NCBI RefSeq assembly: GCF_002813375.1
Contig: NZ_PHUJ01000003.1
Span: forward strand, 4,526,001-4,590,000
Direction of reading: 5' to 3'
Origin: Pseudonocardia alni
GTDB taxonomy: Bacteria > Actinomycetota > Actinomycetes > Mycobacteriales > Pseudonocardiaceae
DNA length: 64,000 nucleotides
Part shown: piece by piece, positions 24,301-32,442 of the stretch
Numbering within the stretch: the stretch's first letter is position 1
How the letters are laid out: every line of letters starts with the position of its first letter
Notes under the pieces: generated by a model
Seen by the model: only the letters and a program-made list of their open reading frames with translations
Databases searched by the model: none
Told to the model about the DNA's origin: nothing
Translations under genes and position numbers: made by a program

Positions 24301-26949
24301 CCCGACGACGGGGTGCCGCAGCTGGGTGGCGACGACGACCTCGTCGAGGGTGCGCAGGTAGTCCTCGCGCGCCGCGGGGGAGAGGTTCGCGACCGACTCC
24401 GGGTGGCGCAGCCGCCAGTTCAGCAGGTCCAGCACGACCGGCACCTGCTGCGGCGCGCGGCGGTGGGCCAGGAACATGCGGTACAGCGCCGGGCCCAGGT
24501 CGTCGGCGCGGCCGGTCCCGCCGTCGATCTCGGTGACGCCGTAGTGGGCCAGCGCCCGGCGCAGCTTGGCCTGGAACGACTCGGGCAGGCCCTCGTCGTC
24601 GGCGTCGCGGGAGCGCAGGTAGGCGTAGAGGTACTCCTGCGGGTTGCGCTCGGTCTCGCCGGTCTCGTCGTCGGTCTCGGACCGGTTGCGCGAGAGCTGG
24701 CACAGGTCGGCGAAGATCTGCAGGACGGCGGTCTCCCCGGCCAGCACGGCCGGGTCGTCGGCGGCCAGCTGCTCGCGGGCGGCGGCGAGGCGGCGCAGCT
24801 GCGGGCGGGCCTGGCGCTCGTCGACGTCGAAGCCCAGCACCTGGAAGCGCAGCGCGGACAGCGCGTCGGCCGCGGTCGCGGCGGCGTCGGTGTCGGCGCC
24901 GGCCGCGGCGAACGCGGACAGGTCGGCGCGCTCCCCGCTGGGGCCTGCTGCGTCCGCGTCGGCCGACGGCTCCAGCCGCACGAGCTTGGTGCCGCCGTCG
25001 ACCTGGGTGTTGGCCGGGACGAGGATCTCGGCGACGGTGCCGTCGAACGGCGCCCGCAGCGAGGTCTCCAGCTTCATCGACTCGACGATGGCGAGGGTGT
25101 CGCCCTCGGACACGGTCTGGCCCGCGGTGACCGGCAGCGCGACGACCATCGCCGGGGCGGGGGCGCGGACGATGCCGGCCTCGCCGCCGGAGATGCGGTG
25201 CACGGAGCCGTCGACCTCGACGAGGTAGTCCGCCTCCTGCGCGACCGACAGCACGGTCCAGGACAGGTCGCCGACGGTGAGCCGTCGCTCGTAGGCGCCG
25301 TTGCGCTCGACGTCGACGTCGACCGACACGCCGTCCAGCTCGACGGTGTAGCGGCCGGCGCGGGTGCGGGCGACCGTCAGCTTGTAGGACTGCCCGGCGA
25401 CGGTGACGTCGGTCTGGTGCCAGGTCTCGTAGCCCACCTCGGGCCGGCCGGCCTCGGCGGAGCGGAACAGCCGCTCCTGCTGGCGGGCGACGTGGCCGTC
25501 GTGGCTCTGCACGGCGGTGGCGAGCAGCGCGACGTCGAGGCGGCGCGGCGGCGCGTAGCCGTCGGCCATCATCGTGTCGAGCCAGGTGGTCTGCAGCTCG
25601 CCCGAGCGGAACTCGTCGCGGTCGAGCAGGTCCAGCAGGAACGCCTTGTTCGTGGAGCCGCCGTCGATCACCGCGGAGGTCTGGCGCAGCGCACGGGACA
25701 GCCGCGCGCGGGCCTCGTCGCGGTCGCGGCCCCAGGCGATCACCTTGGCGATCATGGAGTCGAACTGGGGTGGGATGACGTCACCCGCGGCGACGCCGGT
25801 GTCGACCCGGATGCCCGGACCGGACGGCAGCGCCAGGTGCTCGATGCGCCCCGGGGCGGGCGCGAACTCGCGCTCCGGGTCCTCGGCGGTCAGCCGGGCC
25901 TCGATCGCCCAGCCCTGGGCCGCCGGGACCCCGCGTGCGACCTCGGCGAGGGTGCCGCCCGCGGCGACGTGCAGCTGCAGCTTCACGATGTCGACGCCGG
26001 TGCAGGCCTCGGTGACCGGGTGCTCGACCTGCAGCCGGGTGTTGACCTCGAGGAAGGAGAGGAGCTTCTCCTCGGGCTGGTAGAGGAACTCGACGGTGCC
26101 GGCGTTGACGTAGCCCGCGGCGCGGGCCAGTTCGGCCGCCGAGCTGCGCAGCAGCGCCTCCTGCTCGGCGTCGAGTGCGGTGGACGCCGACTCCTCGATG
26201 ACCTTCTGGTTGCGCCGCTGCACCGAGCAGTCGCGTACCCCGAGGGTCCAGACGTCGCCGGTGGCGTCGGCGACGACCTGCACCTCGACGTGCCGTCCGC
26301 CCGACACCGCGCGCTCCAGGAACACGGTCGCGTCCCCGGCGGTCCTCGACGCCTCCGACGCGGCCCGCTCGAAGGCCTCGTCGAGCTGCTCGGGGCCCGG
26401 CACGTAACGGATGCCGCGGCCCCCGCCGCCCGCGGTCGCCTTCACCATCAGCGGGTAGCCGACGGTCTCGGCGGCCTTGCGCGCCGTCTCGACGTCGGCC
26501 ACCGGACCGCCGGACCACGGCGCCATCGGCACGCCGACCGACTCGGCCAGCTGCTTGGAGGCGATCTTGTCCCCGAGCCGGCGCATCACCTCGGCCGACG
26601 GGCCGACGAAGGTGATCCCCAGCCGCTCGCAGAGCTCGGCGAAGTCGGCCTTCTCCGAGACGAAGCCCCAGCCCGGCCAGACCGCGTCGGCGCGGGTGGC
26701 GCGCAGCGCGCGCTCCAGCTCGGCGTGGTCGAGGTAGGGGCTGGTGCCCATGTGGTCCGGGTCGTCCGGCCCGATCAGGACGGCCTCGTCGGCCTCACGG
26801 ACGTACATCGCCCGCCGGTCGACGGCGGTGTGCAGCGCGATCGTGCGCAGGCGGCGGTCGGGCCCGTTCTGGGCGTTCCACTCACGGACGGCGTTGATCA
26901 GCCGCATGGCGGGTTCGCCGCGGTTGACGATGGCGATGCGCGAGAACAT
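21328..26949 (-). CDS. Single-chain multidomain acyl-CoA carboxylase
   Basis: The 1873-residue polypeptide carries every part of a biotin-dependent carboxylase in the order found in eukaryotic acetyl-CoA carboxylase. The biotin carboxylase domain is at about 1-460 (ATP-grasp KATAGGGGRGI at 170-180, EVNTRLQVEHPVTE at 301-314). A linker/BT-like region follows (470-590). The BCCP domain is at 590-660 with biotinyl Lys626 in VESMKLE. A central region spans about 680-1280. The carboxyltransferase domain is at about 1290-1865 (ANLSGFDGSPESLRG, FSGTLNDNMEVAAI, GSYASVLGGAP). It should make malonyl-CoA or a longer carboxyacyl-CoA. Its ATG has a distant AGGAG. It lies 184 nt downstream of the KASIII-like gene and overlaps the reductase. 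Confidence 0.9.
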   Translation of the reverse strand: MFSRIAIVNRGEPAMRLINAVREWNAQNGPDRRLRTIALHTAVDRRAMYVREADEAVLIGPDDPDHMGTSPYLDHAELERALRATRADAVWPGWGFVSEKADFAELCERLGITFVGPSAEVMRRLGDKIASKQLAESVGVPMAPWSGGPVADVETARKAAETVGYPLMVKATAGGGGRGIRYVPGPEQLDEAFERAASEASRTAGDATVFLERAVSGGRHVEVQVVADATGDVWTLGVRDCSVQRRNQKVIEESASTALDAEQEALLRSSAAELARAAGYVNAGTVEFLYQPEEKLLSFLEVNTRLQVEHPVTEACTGVDIVKLQLHVAAGGTLAEVARGVPAAQGWAIEARLTAEDPEREFAPAPGRIEHLALPSGPGIRVDTGVAAGDVIPPQFDSMIAKVIAWGRDRDEARARLSRALRQTSAVIDGGSTNKAFLLDLLDRDEFRSGELQTTWLDTMMADGYAPPRRLDVALLATAVQSHDGHVARQQERLFRSAEAGRPEVGYETWHQTDVTVAGQSYKLTVARTRAGRYTVELDGVSVDVDVERNGAYERRLTVGDLSWTVLSVAQEADYLVEVDGSVHRISGGEAGIVRAPAPAMVVALPVTAGQTVSEGDTLAIVESMKLETSLRAPFDGTVAEILVPANTQVDGGTKLVRLEPSADADAAGPSGERADLSAFAAAGADTDAAATAADALSALRFQVLGFDVDERQARPQLRRLAAAREQLAADDPAVLAGETAVLQIFADLCQLSRNRSETDDETGETERNPQEYLYAYLRSRDADDEGLPESFQAKLRRALAHYGVTEIDGGTGRADDLGPALYRMFLAHRRAPQQVPVVLDLLNWRLRHPESVANLSPAAREDYLRTLDEVVVATQLRHPVVGDTARLARYRAFDAPVVAAERDRALAEVRESLDVLASDPETADRARRIDTLVGSSEPILGVFGERHDAVLLEVMTRRYYRVRVLRDLELVEHAGKPLLTARYQHLGRDRTVFASVIDNNDPAAAQAVSDELRRRVGELDGDRTALVDLYVTSTKADDGGDPDARAERVRAALGKVPAHLHRVAVAVRPNPRAAGTTSEEAEPPTWFTFRPDETGELVEDRTLRGMHPLVADRLRLWRFRNFELHRLPAATDVHLFRATGREVTADDRLVAMADVRELTVLRDEETGKVRSLPQFERALDACINSLRAARAGDRTLARMSWNRIALYVWPEVDVPLAELDSVVRRLAPRTANLGLEQVLVEFRTADPQVTGGQGGPRSMLLRMSRPPGAGLTVKLDQPPTEPMRELDAYDQKVLKARRRGAVYPYEIVPLLTAPVDAGPGTWQEYDLVDPADPALPVPVDRAPGGNSANLVLGVVSVPTRRYPDGMKRVVLLGDPTRALGAIAEPECRRVLAAIHLARELDVPIEWFAVSAGAKIAMDSGTENMDWISRVLRGIIEFTQDGGEMNVVVTGINVGAQPYWNAEATMLMHTRGILVMTPDSAMVLTGKHSLDFSGGVSAEDNFGIGGYDRIMGPNGQAQYWAPDLGGAVGVLLQHYAHTWTQPGERFPRPAPTTDPVSRDVTTAPHSGPNCDFTTLGEIWAPETNRERKKPFDIRSVLRGVADADHPTSERWADMHDADSVVALDAHLGGQPIAMIGIESRPLPRRGPRPVDGPSQFTAGTLFPRSSRKCARAINAASGNRPLVVLANLSGFDGSPESLRGLQLENGAEIGRAIVNFDGPIVFCVVSRYHGGAFVVFSGTLNDNMEVAAITGSYASVLGGAPAAAVVFAGEVNDRTAKDERVTDLETRIKQAVTDGDEATAARLRGDLATLRPDVRSEKLGQVADEFDTKHSIERAQSVGSVHRIVSPDQLRPYLADAVQRGMKRTLDTLGGNA

Positions 26950-27133
26950 GGCTGGGCTTCACTGCTCCTACGGGTGCTGCGACGGGACGGCGGCGGTGTG
27001 CCGCATCGACATCGTCGTCGTGCGGTCGGCGGGTCGGTGCGGACGGTGGCCCGGTCGGTGCCGGAATGCGGGCGGGCTCACCTCTCGGACAGGGATCTTC
27101 CCGCCCACTGTGGCCCGTGTCACCCGGTCGTGG

Positions 27134-29083
27134 CTACTCGCCGAAGGCGATGCGGACGTCGTCCGAGGTCGGTGCGACGGCCGGCTCGGCCAGTGCGGCG
27201 GCGGTCGGGTCCAGGTGGACCTCCGGTGCCATCACGGCCGGGTCGACCTCCAGCACCGCGTAGCCGCCCACCGCTCCGGCCCCGAAGCCGGGCGCGAAGA
27301 CCCGGGTCCGGCCGGACACGACGCCGTCGGCCACGGAGTCGAACAGCGCGATCGGGATGGACGCCGCGGAGACGTTCCCCATCGACTCGATGTTGAAGTA
27401 CAGCTGGTCGGCCGAGAGCCCCGCCTTGCCCGCCAGCTGCAGGATCATCGTCTTGTTGGCCTGGTGCGGAACGATCAGGTCGACGGCGTCGAGCATCGAG
27501 CCCTCGCCGTCGGGGCCGGCCTGATCGGTGAGCTCGCCGATCATCTGCGACAGGTAGCGGGCGACGAGCGCCTTGACCTCGGGGCCGTAGACGGTGATGT
27601 CGTTGTCGAACTCGGGGTTCGGCCAGATGATCGAGTTCACCTGGGTGTCCGGGCCCGACGCGTAGGTCTGCAGCAGGTCGATGTCGCCGGGCTCGCCCTC
27701 GGCGGCCGGGGCGATCACCATCGCGGCCGCGCCGTCGCCGAAGATCATCCGCGAGGTGCGGACGTTACCGATCTTGTCGGAGAACTTCTCGACGCAGACC
27801 AGCAGGACCGGCCGGTTCACCTCCTGCAGCTGGCGCACGGCCTCGGACAGGCCGTAGGGCAGCCCGGCGCAGGCGGCGACGATGTCGGCCGAGCAGTGCG
27901 TCTGGAGCAGCCCGAGCCGCCCGGACAGCCACGTCGACAGCGACGGGATGAGCCGCTCGCTGGTGCAGGTGGCGACGAGTACGGCGCCGATCTCGGAGCG
28001 GTCACGGCCGGAGTGCTCCAGCGCGCGTACCGCGGCGGCCCAGGCCAGGTCCTCGATGTCCAGCTCGGTGTAGCGGCGCTGGTCGATCCCGGTCTTGGCG
28101 GAGATCTCGTCGGCGCTCATCGGCGACCAGGAGAACGCGGAGTTGCGGACGACGTCGTCGTTGGAGCAGACGTGTTCGCCCCGGACGACGGCGAGCGCCT
28201 CGACCTTCGGCTGCACCGCGAACGCCTCACGGACCCGGATCGGCGGCAGCGGGGTGGCGGGCTCGACCGGGTCGGACTGGGTCGAGATCCGGCCCCGGCG
28301 CGCCGGGCGGGTGCCGGTGGCGCGGTCCAGGAACTGCTCGACGTCGCGGTTGCGGGGGTGGAAGGCGATGACGTACTCGTCGTCGCCGATCTCGTCGGCG
28401 GTCCGCAGCTCGGTGGCGGCACGGTCCCAGGGGTACTGGTTGTGCAGCACCATGGCCCAGCGGGTCAGGGCCTCGAGCTCGGGACGCTCGGCGTGGGCGT
28501 CGAGGATCTCGGTGAAGGAGAAGACCGGGTAGTCCGGGTCGTGCTGCGGCACGACGAAGGTCTGCGCCCCCGGTGTGGTGAGGAACTGCTCGACGGTCGG
28601 CTTGACGGCCGGCAGCTCGGTCGCGTGGTGGCGACGGTTGCCGTAGACGTCGAAGAGGAGGTCGAAGATGCGGCGCTCGGTCGCCTCGTCCCAAGTGCTG
28701 GGGAGCGCGGCGAAGGCGTCGGCGACGGCCCGGACCTTCTTGTCACCGTCGCGCCACGGGGTGAGCAGCGGGAGGAAGACGTCGCTCCGGTGGCGGGGGA
28801 GGTCACGCCAGCGGGTCGGACGCTTCTCGAACATGGTGAGCGTGTACCGGTTGACCCAGAACAGGTTCTGGCTCATGTCGCGCAGCAGTGCGAAGCGGCT
28901 CTCGTAGGCGCCGCTGGTGACCCGCTCGAGGATGTCGGTGCCGGTGGGCGCCTTTGCCTCGAAATCGCGACCGACGATGGCGGTGAACTGCTCCATATCG
29001 TCGATGACGGAGAAATCGAGTTCTCCGAGAAAATTGGCGGGAAAGACCAGTCGGTCGTGGTTGTTGACCACGAACGGTTTCAT
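27134..29083 (-). CDS. KASIII-like synthase with ~290-residue N-terminal extension
   Basis: The 649-residue protein contains a complete 3-oxoacyl synthase III fold from about residue 293 to 615. The catalytic triad is intact: Cys405 in DIVAACAGLPYG, His540 in VPHQANKTM and Asn570 in ESMGNVSAAS. Residues 1-290 precede it and match no domain I recognise; they are Trp/Tyr/Arg-rich (for example NQYPWDRAATELRT) and look globular. KASIII enzymes condense an acyl-CoA with malonyl-ACP, while the NphT7 subgroup uses malonyl-CoA to make acetoacetyl-CoA. Being upstream of a carboxylase and a PhaB-like reductase favours the CoA-based reaction, an inference. ATG at 29083 follows GGAGG. Confidence 0.88.
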   Translation of the reverse strand: MKPFVVNNHDRLVFPANFLGELDFSVIDDMEQFTAIVGRDFEAKAPTGTDILERVTSGAYESRFALLRDMSQNLFWVNRYTLTMFEKRPTRWRDLPRHRSDVFLPLLTPWRDGDKKVRAVADAFAALPSTWDEATERRIFDLLFDVYGNRRHHATELPAVKPTVEQFLTTPGAQTFVVPQHDPDYPVFSFTEILDAHAERPELEALTRWAMVLHNQYPWDRAATELRTADEIGDDEYVIAFHPRNRDVEQFLDRATGTRPARRGRISTQSDPVEPATPLPPIRVREAFAVQPKVEALAVVRGEHVCSNDDVVRNSAFSWSPMSADEISAKTGIDQRRYTELDIEDLAWAAAVRALEHSGRDRSEIGAVLVATCTSERLIPSLSTWLSGRLGLLQTHCSADIVAACAGLPYGLSEAVRQLQEVNRPVLLVCVEKFSDKIGNVRTSRMIFGDGAAAMVIAPAAEGEPGDIDLLQTYASGPDTQVNSIIWPNPEFDNDITVYGPEVKALVARYLSQMIGELTDQAGPDGEGSMLDAVDLIVPHQANKTMILQLAGKAGLSADQLYFNIESMGNVSAASIPIALFDSVADGVVSGRTRVFAPGFGAGAVGGYAVLEVDPAVMAPEVHLDPTAAALAEPAVAPTSDDVRIAFGE

Positions 29084-29625
29084 GTGACGACCTCCAGCAG
29101 CGGCGTCGACCGGCGGAATCGCCAGGCGGGACGCGGTGCGGCCTGGTCGATCGGATCGGTTGCGGTGCCTGCAACGCTATCGATGAACAGTCACGATCGG
29201 AATGTGATCCAGCCGCCGAGTGTGCGCTCTCACGGATGGTCGGTCAACTCGGACTGTTACCGGCGAGAATGTTACCGGTCGGTTCTACTCGTCGGTTCCC
29301 CGAAAGAATTCCGCAGATCCGCAGGTTGGCGGGCGGAGGTCGTCCACAATGGAATGATCACCGGGCGTGGCCGGTCGGTCCCGACGCGTGCACATGCAGG
29401 CGGGAGCGTGGTCGTCGGCGTCACAGTCCGCGCGGCGATCGTCACCCGCACCTGGTGGGGTCCACCATCGTCCGAACGGGGGAGGACGGTGTCGAGCCTC
29501 CGATGTGGACGATCCTGCACGGGGTCGCGACGGGCGGGCCGGACCGGCGGGCGGCATCCGGGAGGGAATGCGTCGGCGGAATGCGGTCGCCGTTTCCGGG
29601 TCACCGTTCCCGGGTGGTCCGGTGC
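29084..29625 (-). other. Gene-free upstream region of the synthase-carboxylase block
   Basis: I find no supported gene in these 542 bp. GC content drops over about 29150-29350, as expected for a promoter area of the gene starting at 29083. GTTACCGG is repeated directly at 29256-29263 and 29271-29278 (15-bp offset). Weak promoter matches on the minus strand (TTCCGA, 17 bp, TAGCGT around 29170-29200) can be drawn but are not convincing. TGGTGG-N3-CCACCA at about 29453-29467 may belong to the end of the MFS transcript. Confidence 0.5.
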
Positions 29626-31098
29626 TCAGCCGCGGGCGGTGGCCGGGGCCGGGGCCGCGACGGTCTCCGCCGCCGGTGCGGGTGTGAGCAGCACCAGCAC
29701 CGTGGCGAGCAGCCCGGCGGCGCCCGCCGCGACGAAGGAGATCGTGTACGCCGTCGCCGAGGGGGGTCCGCCGTCGCCGAGCACGTAGGTCGCCGTCACG
29801 GCCGCGACGACCGCGGTGCACGAGCTCGTGCCGAGCTGGCGGGCCAGGGTGTTGAGGCTGTTCGCCGCGGCGGTCTCCGACTCCGGCACCGCACGCATGA
29901 TCGTCAGCGGGATCGCCGAGTAGGCGAGCGCGGCGCCGACCGCGGCCACGGTGGAGGCGGCCATCAGCAGCGGCACCGTCGAGGGCATCGCGGCGAAGGC
30001 GAAGTTGCCCGCCCCCAGCAGGAGCGTGCCGATCACCAGCGTGGTGCGCGGGCCGCGCAGCCGCGACAGGCGCGCCGAGGCCGAGGAGAACACCACCATC
30101 GACCCGCCCATCGGCAGCAGCACCAGCCCGGCGACGACGAGCGAGAGCCCGAACCCGTAGCCGGTCGTGACCGGCGCCTGGAGGATCTGGGTGGCGAGCA
30201 CGAAGCCGGCGAACATCGCGAAGCCCACCAGCACCGAGGCCAGGTTGGTGAGCAGCACCGCGGGCCGTGCCGAGACCCGCAGGTCCACCAGCGGTGCGGG
30301 GACGCGCAGCTCGTACCGGACGGTCACGGCCACCAGCACCACGGTGCCGGCGAACAGGCCGAGCACGGTCGGGGAGGCCCAGCCCCAGTCGTTGCCCTTG
30401 GAGATCGCCAGCAGCAGGCACACCAGCGCCCCGCCGACGCCGAGCGCCCCGGGCACGTCGAACCGGCCGCCGGTGCGCAGCCGTGACTCGGTCACCAGCC
30501 ACCGGACCAGCAGGATCTGCACGACGCCGAGCACCGCGGCCCCGGCGAACAGCCAGCGCCAGCTCGCGAACTGGGCGACGACGCCGGTGATCGGCAGCCC
30601 GATGGCCCCGCCGAAGCCGAGCGAGGACGACATCAGCCCGACCCCGGACCCGACCCGGTCGGCGGGCAGGACGTCGCGCATCAGGCTCATCCCGAGCGCG
30701 ATCACCCCGAACGCGGCGCCCTGCAGCACCCGGGCGACGAGCAGCAGCCCGATCCCGGGCGCCAGCGCGCCGAGCAGCGACCCCACCCCGACCAGGCCGA
30801 GCGCGACCAGCAGCATCCGCCGCTTGCCGAACATGTCGCCGAGCCGCCCCAGCACCGGCGCCGACACCGCGCCGGCGACCAGGTTGGCGGTGATCAGCCA
30901 CGACGCGGTCGACCCGCTGACGTCGAGCAGCTCCGGGAACCGCGGGAGCAGCGGGACGACCATGGTCTGGACCAGCGAGACGAGCAGCCCGCAGGAGGCC
31001 AGGACGGCGATCGCGACGCCGGGGCGTGGCGGCACCGGTGCGGATCCCTCGGGGTGGGTGCTCTCGGGCTGCTGGTGCGGACGGCGTGCCCGGAACAC
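29626..31098 (-). CDS. MFS transporter, DHA2-type (14 TMS) drug exporter
   Basis: The 490-residue protein has about 14 hydrophobic segments. The first helices contain WLITANLVAGAVSAPVLGRLGDMFGKRR, including the MFS motif A, and the middle TVRYELRVPAPLVDLRVSARPAV marks the loop between the two extra helices, as in EmrB/QacA. It probably exports toxic compounds or metabolites by proton antiport; the substrate is unknown. It stands alone, with a citrate synthase 102 bp upstream on the same strand. Confidence 0.88.
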   Translation of the reverse strand: MFRARRPHQQPESTHPEGSAPVPPRPGVAIAVLASCGLLVSLVQTMVVPLLPRFPELLDVSGSTASWLITANLVAGAVSAPVLGRLGDMFGKRRMLLVALGLVGVGSLLGALAPGIGLLLVARVLQGAAFGVIALGMSLMRDVLPADRVGSGVGLMSSSLGFGGAIGLPITGVVAQFASWRWLFAGAAVLGVVQILLVRWLVTESRLRTGGRFDVPGALGVGGALVCLLLAISKGNDWGWASPTVLGLFAGTVVLVAVTVRYELRVPAPLVDLRVSARPAVLLTNLASVLVGFAMFAGFVLATQILQAPVTTGYGFGLSLVVAGLVLLPMGGSMVVFSSASARLSRLRGPRTTLVIGTLLLGAGNFAFAAMPSTVPLLMAASTVAAVGAALAYSAIPLTIMRAVPESETAAANSLNTLARQLGTSSCTAVVAAVTATYVLGDGGPPSATAYTISFVAAGAAGLLATVLVLLTPAPAAETVAAPAPATARG

Positions 31099-31200
31099 TC
31101 GACCTCCGTGGTGGGTGACAGATCGTGCCGGCGGACGACCCCGCTGAAGCGGGAGTCACCCATCAGATGAGCATGCCGGTCACCCGTCCGGCAAGCCGGG

Positions 31201-32373
31201 TCACCTCCCGCGTGCGGGGACCGGCTCGGGCGGCGGCGGGCCGTCGTAGACCGCGGAGGGCCGGATCAGGCGTCGCTGTGCGGCCTGCTCCAGTACGTGC
31301 GCGCACCAGCCGACGACCCGGCTGACCGCGAACGTCGGCGTGAACATGCTGCGGGGGATCCCGCAGCCCTCCATCACCACGCCCGCGTGGAACTCGACGT
31401 TCGCGAACAGCGGGTGGTCCGGGCGCAGCTCCGCGAGGGTGGCGGCCACCCGCCGTTCGACGTCGGCGGCCCGCGCGGGCAGCGGCCCGCCCAGCTCCGC
31501 GGCGACCTCGCGCAGCAGTGCCGAGCGCGGGTCCGGCCCGCGGTAGACGGCGTGGCCGAACCCCATGATCCGCATCCCCGCGGCGAGCCGGTCGGCCACC
31601 CAGCGCTCCGGTGAGCCGCCGGCATCGCGGTCGATCGCGTCGAGGCTCTCCAGCGCCCGGTCGGGGGCACCGCCGTGCAGCGGCCCGGCGAACGCCCCGA
31701 GCGCGGCGACCACGCAGGACGCGACGTCGGCGCCGGTGGAGGCGACCACCCGGGCGGTGAAGGTGGAGGCGTTGAAGCCGTGGTCCACCGTCGCGACGAG
31801 GTAGGCGTCGAGCGCGCGGACGTGCGCCGGCGCGGGCTCGGCCCCGTCCAGCATCCACAGCCAGTTCGCGGCGGAGGACAGGTCGGTGCGCGGCCCGACC
31901 GGGTCGAGGCCGTGCCGCAGCCGGTGCAGCGCGGCGAGGACGGTCGGTGTCGCGGCGCAGACGGTGGCGGCGTCGCGGGTGCCCGCCGCCGGGTCGTCCC
32001 AGAGCGGGCGCATCCCGTGCTGCGGGCCGAGCAGCGACAGCGCGGTGCCCAGCCCGGCGAGCAGGTCGGGCCCGCAGGCGTCGGCGATCGCGGGCAGCTG
32101 CGCGGCGACGGCGTCGGGCAGCGCACGGTGCTCCGCGGTGGCGGCGGCGAACTCCGCGGCCTCGCCGGCGTCCGGGAGGCGGCCGTGGACGAACAGGAAC
32201 CACACGTCGTCGAAGGTGCGGGTGCGCGCGAGGTCGACCGCGGAGTACCGGCTGTAGTGGTAGAAGCCCTCGTCGCCGCGGACGTCCCCGATGCGCGTGC
32301 TGGTGACGGCGACGCCGCGCAGGCCCGGTGGGACCTGCCCGGCGGCGGCGCCGATGCTGTCGGTGCTGGTCAT
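31201..32373 (-). CDS. Citrate synthase family protein
   Basis: The 390-residue protein has GFYHYSRYSAVDLARTR near residue 35, GPLHGGAPDRALE (His equivalent to His274 of porcine enzyme), GFGHAVYRGPDPR (His320 equivalent), and PLFANVEFHAGVVM, where the usual catalytic Asp is Glu. That substitution occurs in some actinobacterial citrate synthase 2 proteins. It should condense acetyl-CoA or propionyl-CoA with oxaloacetate. It is divergent from a second citrate-synthase-like gene fused to an HTH domain, 69 bp away. ATG at 32373. Confidence 0.88.
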   Translation of the reverse strand: MTSTDSIGAAAGQVPPGLRGVAVTSTRIGDVRGDEGFYHYSRYSAVDLARTRTFDDVWFLFVHGRLPDAGEAAEFAAATAEHRALPDAVAAQLPAIADACGPDLLAGLGTALSLLGPQHGMRPLWDDPAAGTRDAATVCAATPTVLAALHRLRHGLDPVGPRTDLSSAANWLWMLDGAEPAPAHVRALDAYLVATVDHGFNASTFTARVVASTGADVASCVVAALGAFAGPLHGGAPDRALESLDAIDRDAGGSPERWVADRLAAGMRIMGFGHAVYRGPDPRSALLREVAAELGGPLPARAADVERRVAATLAELRPDHPLFANVEFHAGVVMEGCGIPRSMFTPTFAVSRVVGWCAHVLEQAAQRRLIRPSAVYDGPPPPEPVPARGR

Positions 32374-32404
32374 GACCGGACCGTCCGCCCGTCGGGAACC
32401 ATTG

Positions 32405-32429
32405 TCAATATTGATCCAGTCAATGTTGA
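32405..32429. promoter_or_regulatory. Tandem palindromes between the two citrate synthase genes
   Basis: TCAATATTGA at 32405-32414 is a perfect palindrome and TCAATGTTGA at 32420-32429 is a near copy, 15 bp apart. Both are AT-rich in a 73% GC context and fill the short divergent promoter region. On the plus strand TTGTCA at 32403 could be a -35. They are the most likely binding site of the HTH-citrate synthase protein encoded next door. Confidence 0.65.
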
Positions 32430-32442
32430 TACGGTCCACGTC

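Noticed and set aside
21424..27396. A ~1990-codon open frame on the plus strand opposite the carboxylase gene
   Set aside because: It mirrors the carboxylase codon by codon, is rich in Arg/Gly/Val/Gln and has no domain. Long antisense frames are expected when third positions are almost all G or C.
29256..29278. Direct repeat GTTACCGG upstream of the synthase gene as a fatty-acid regulator site
   Set aside because: Two 8-bp copies with no symmetry and no known consensus that I can match; kept only as a description of the gap.
31163..32203. A second frame over the plain citrate synthase gene, rich in Arg and Ala
   Set aside because: It overlaps the whole conserved citrate synthase frame and has no domain of its own.
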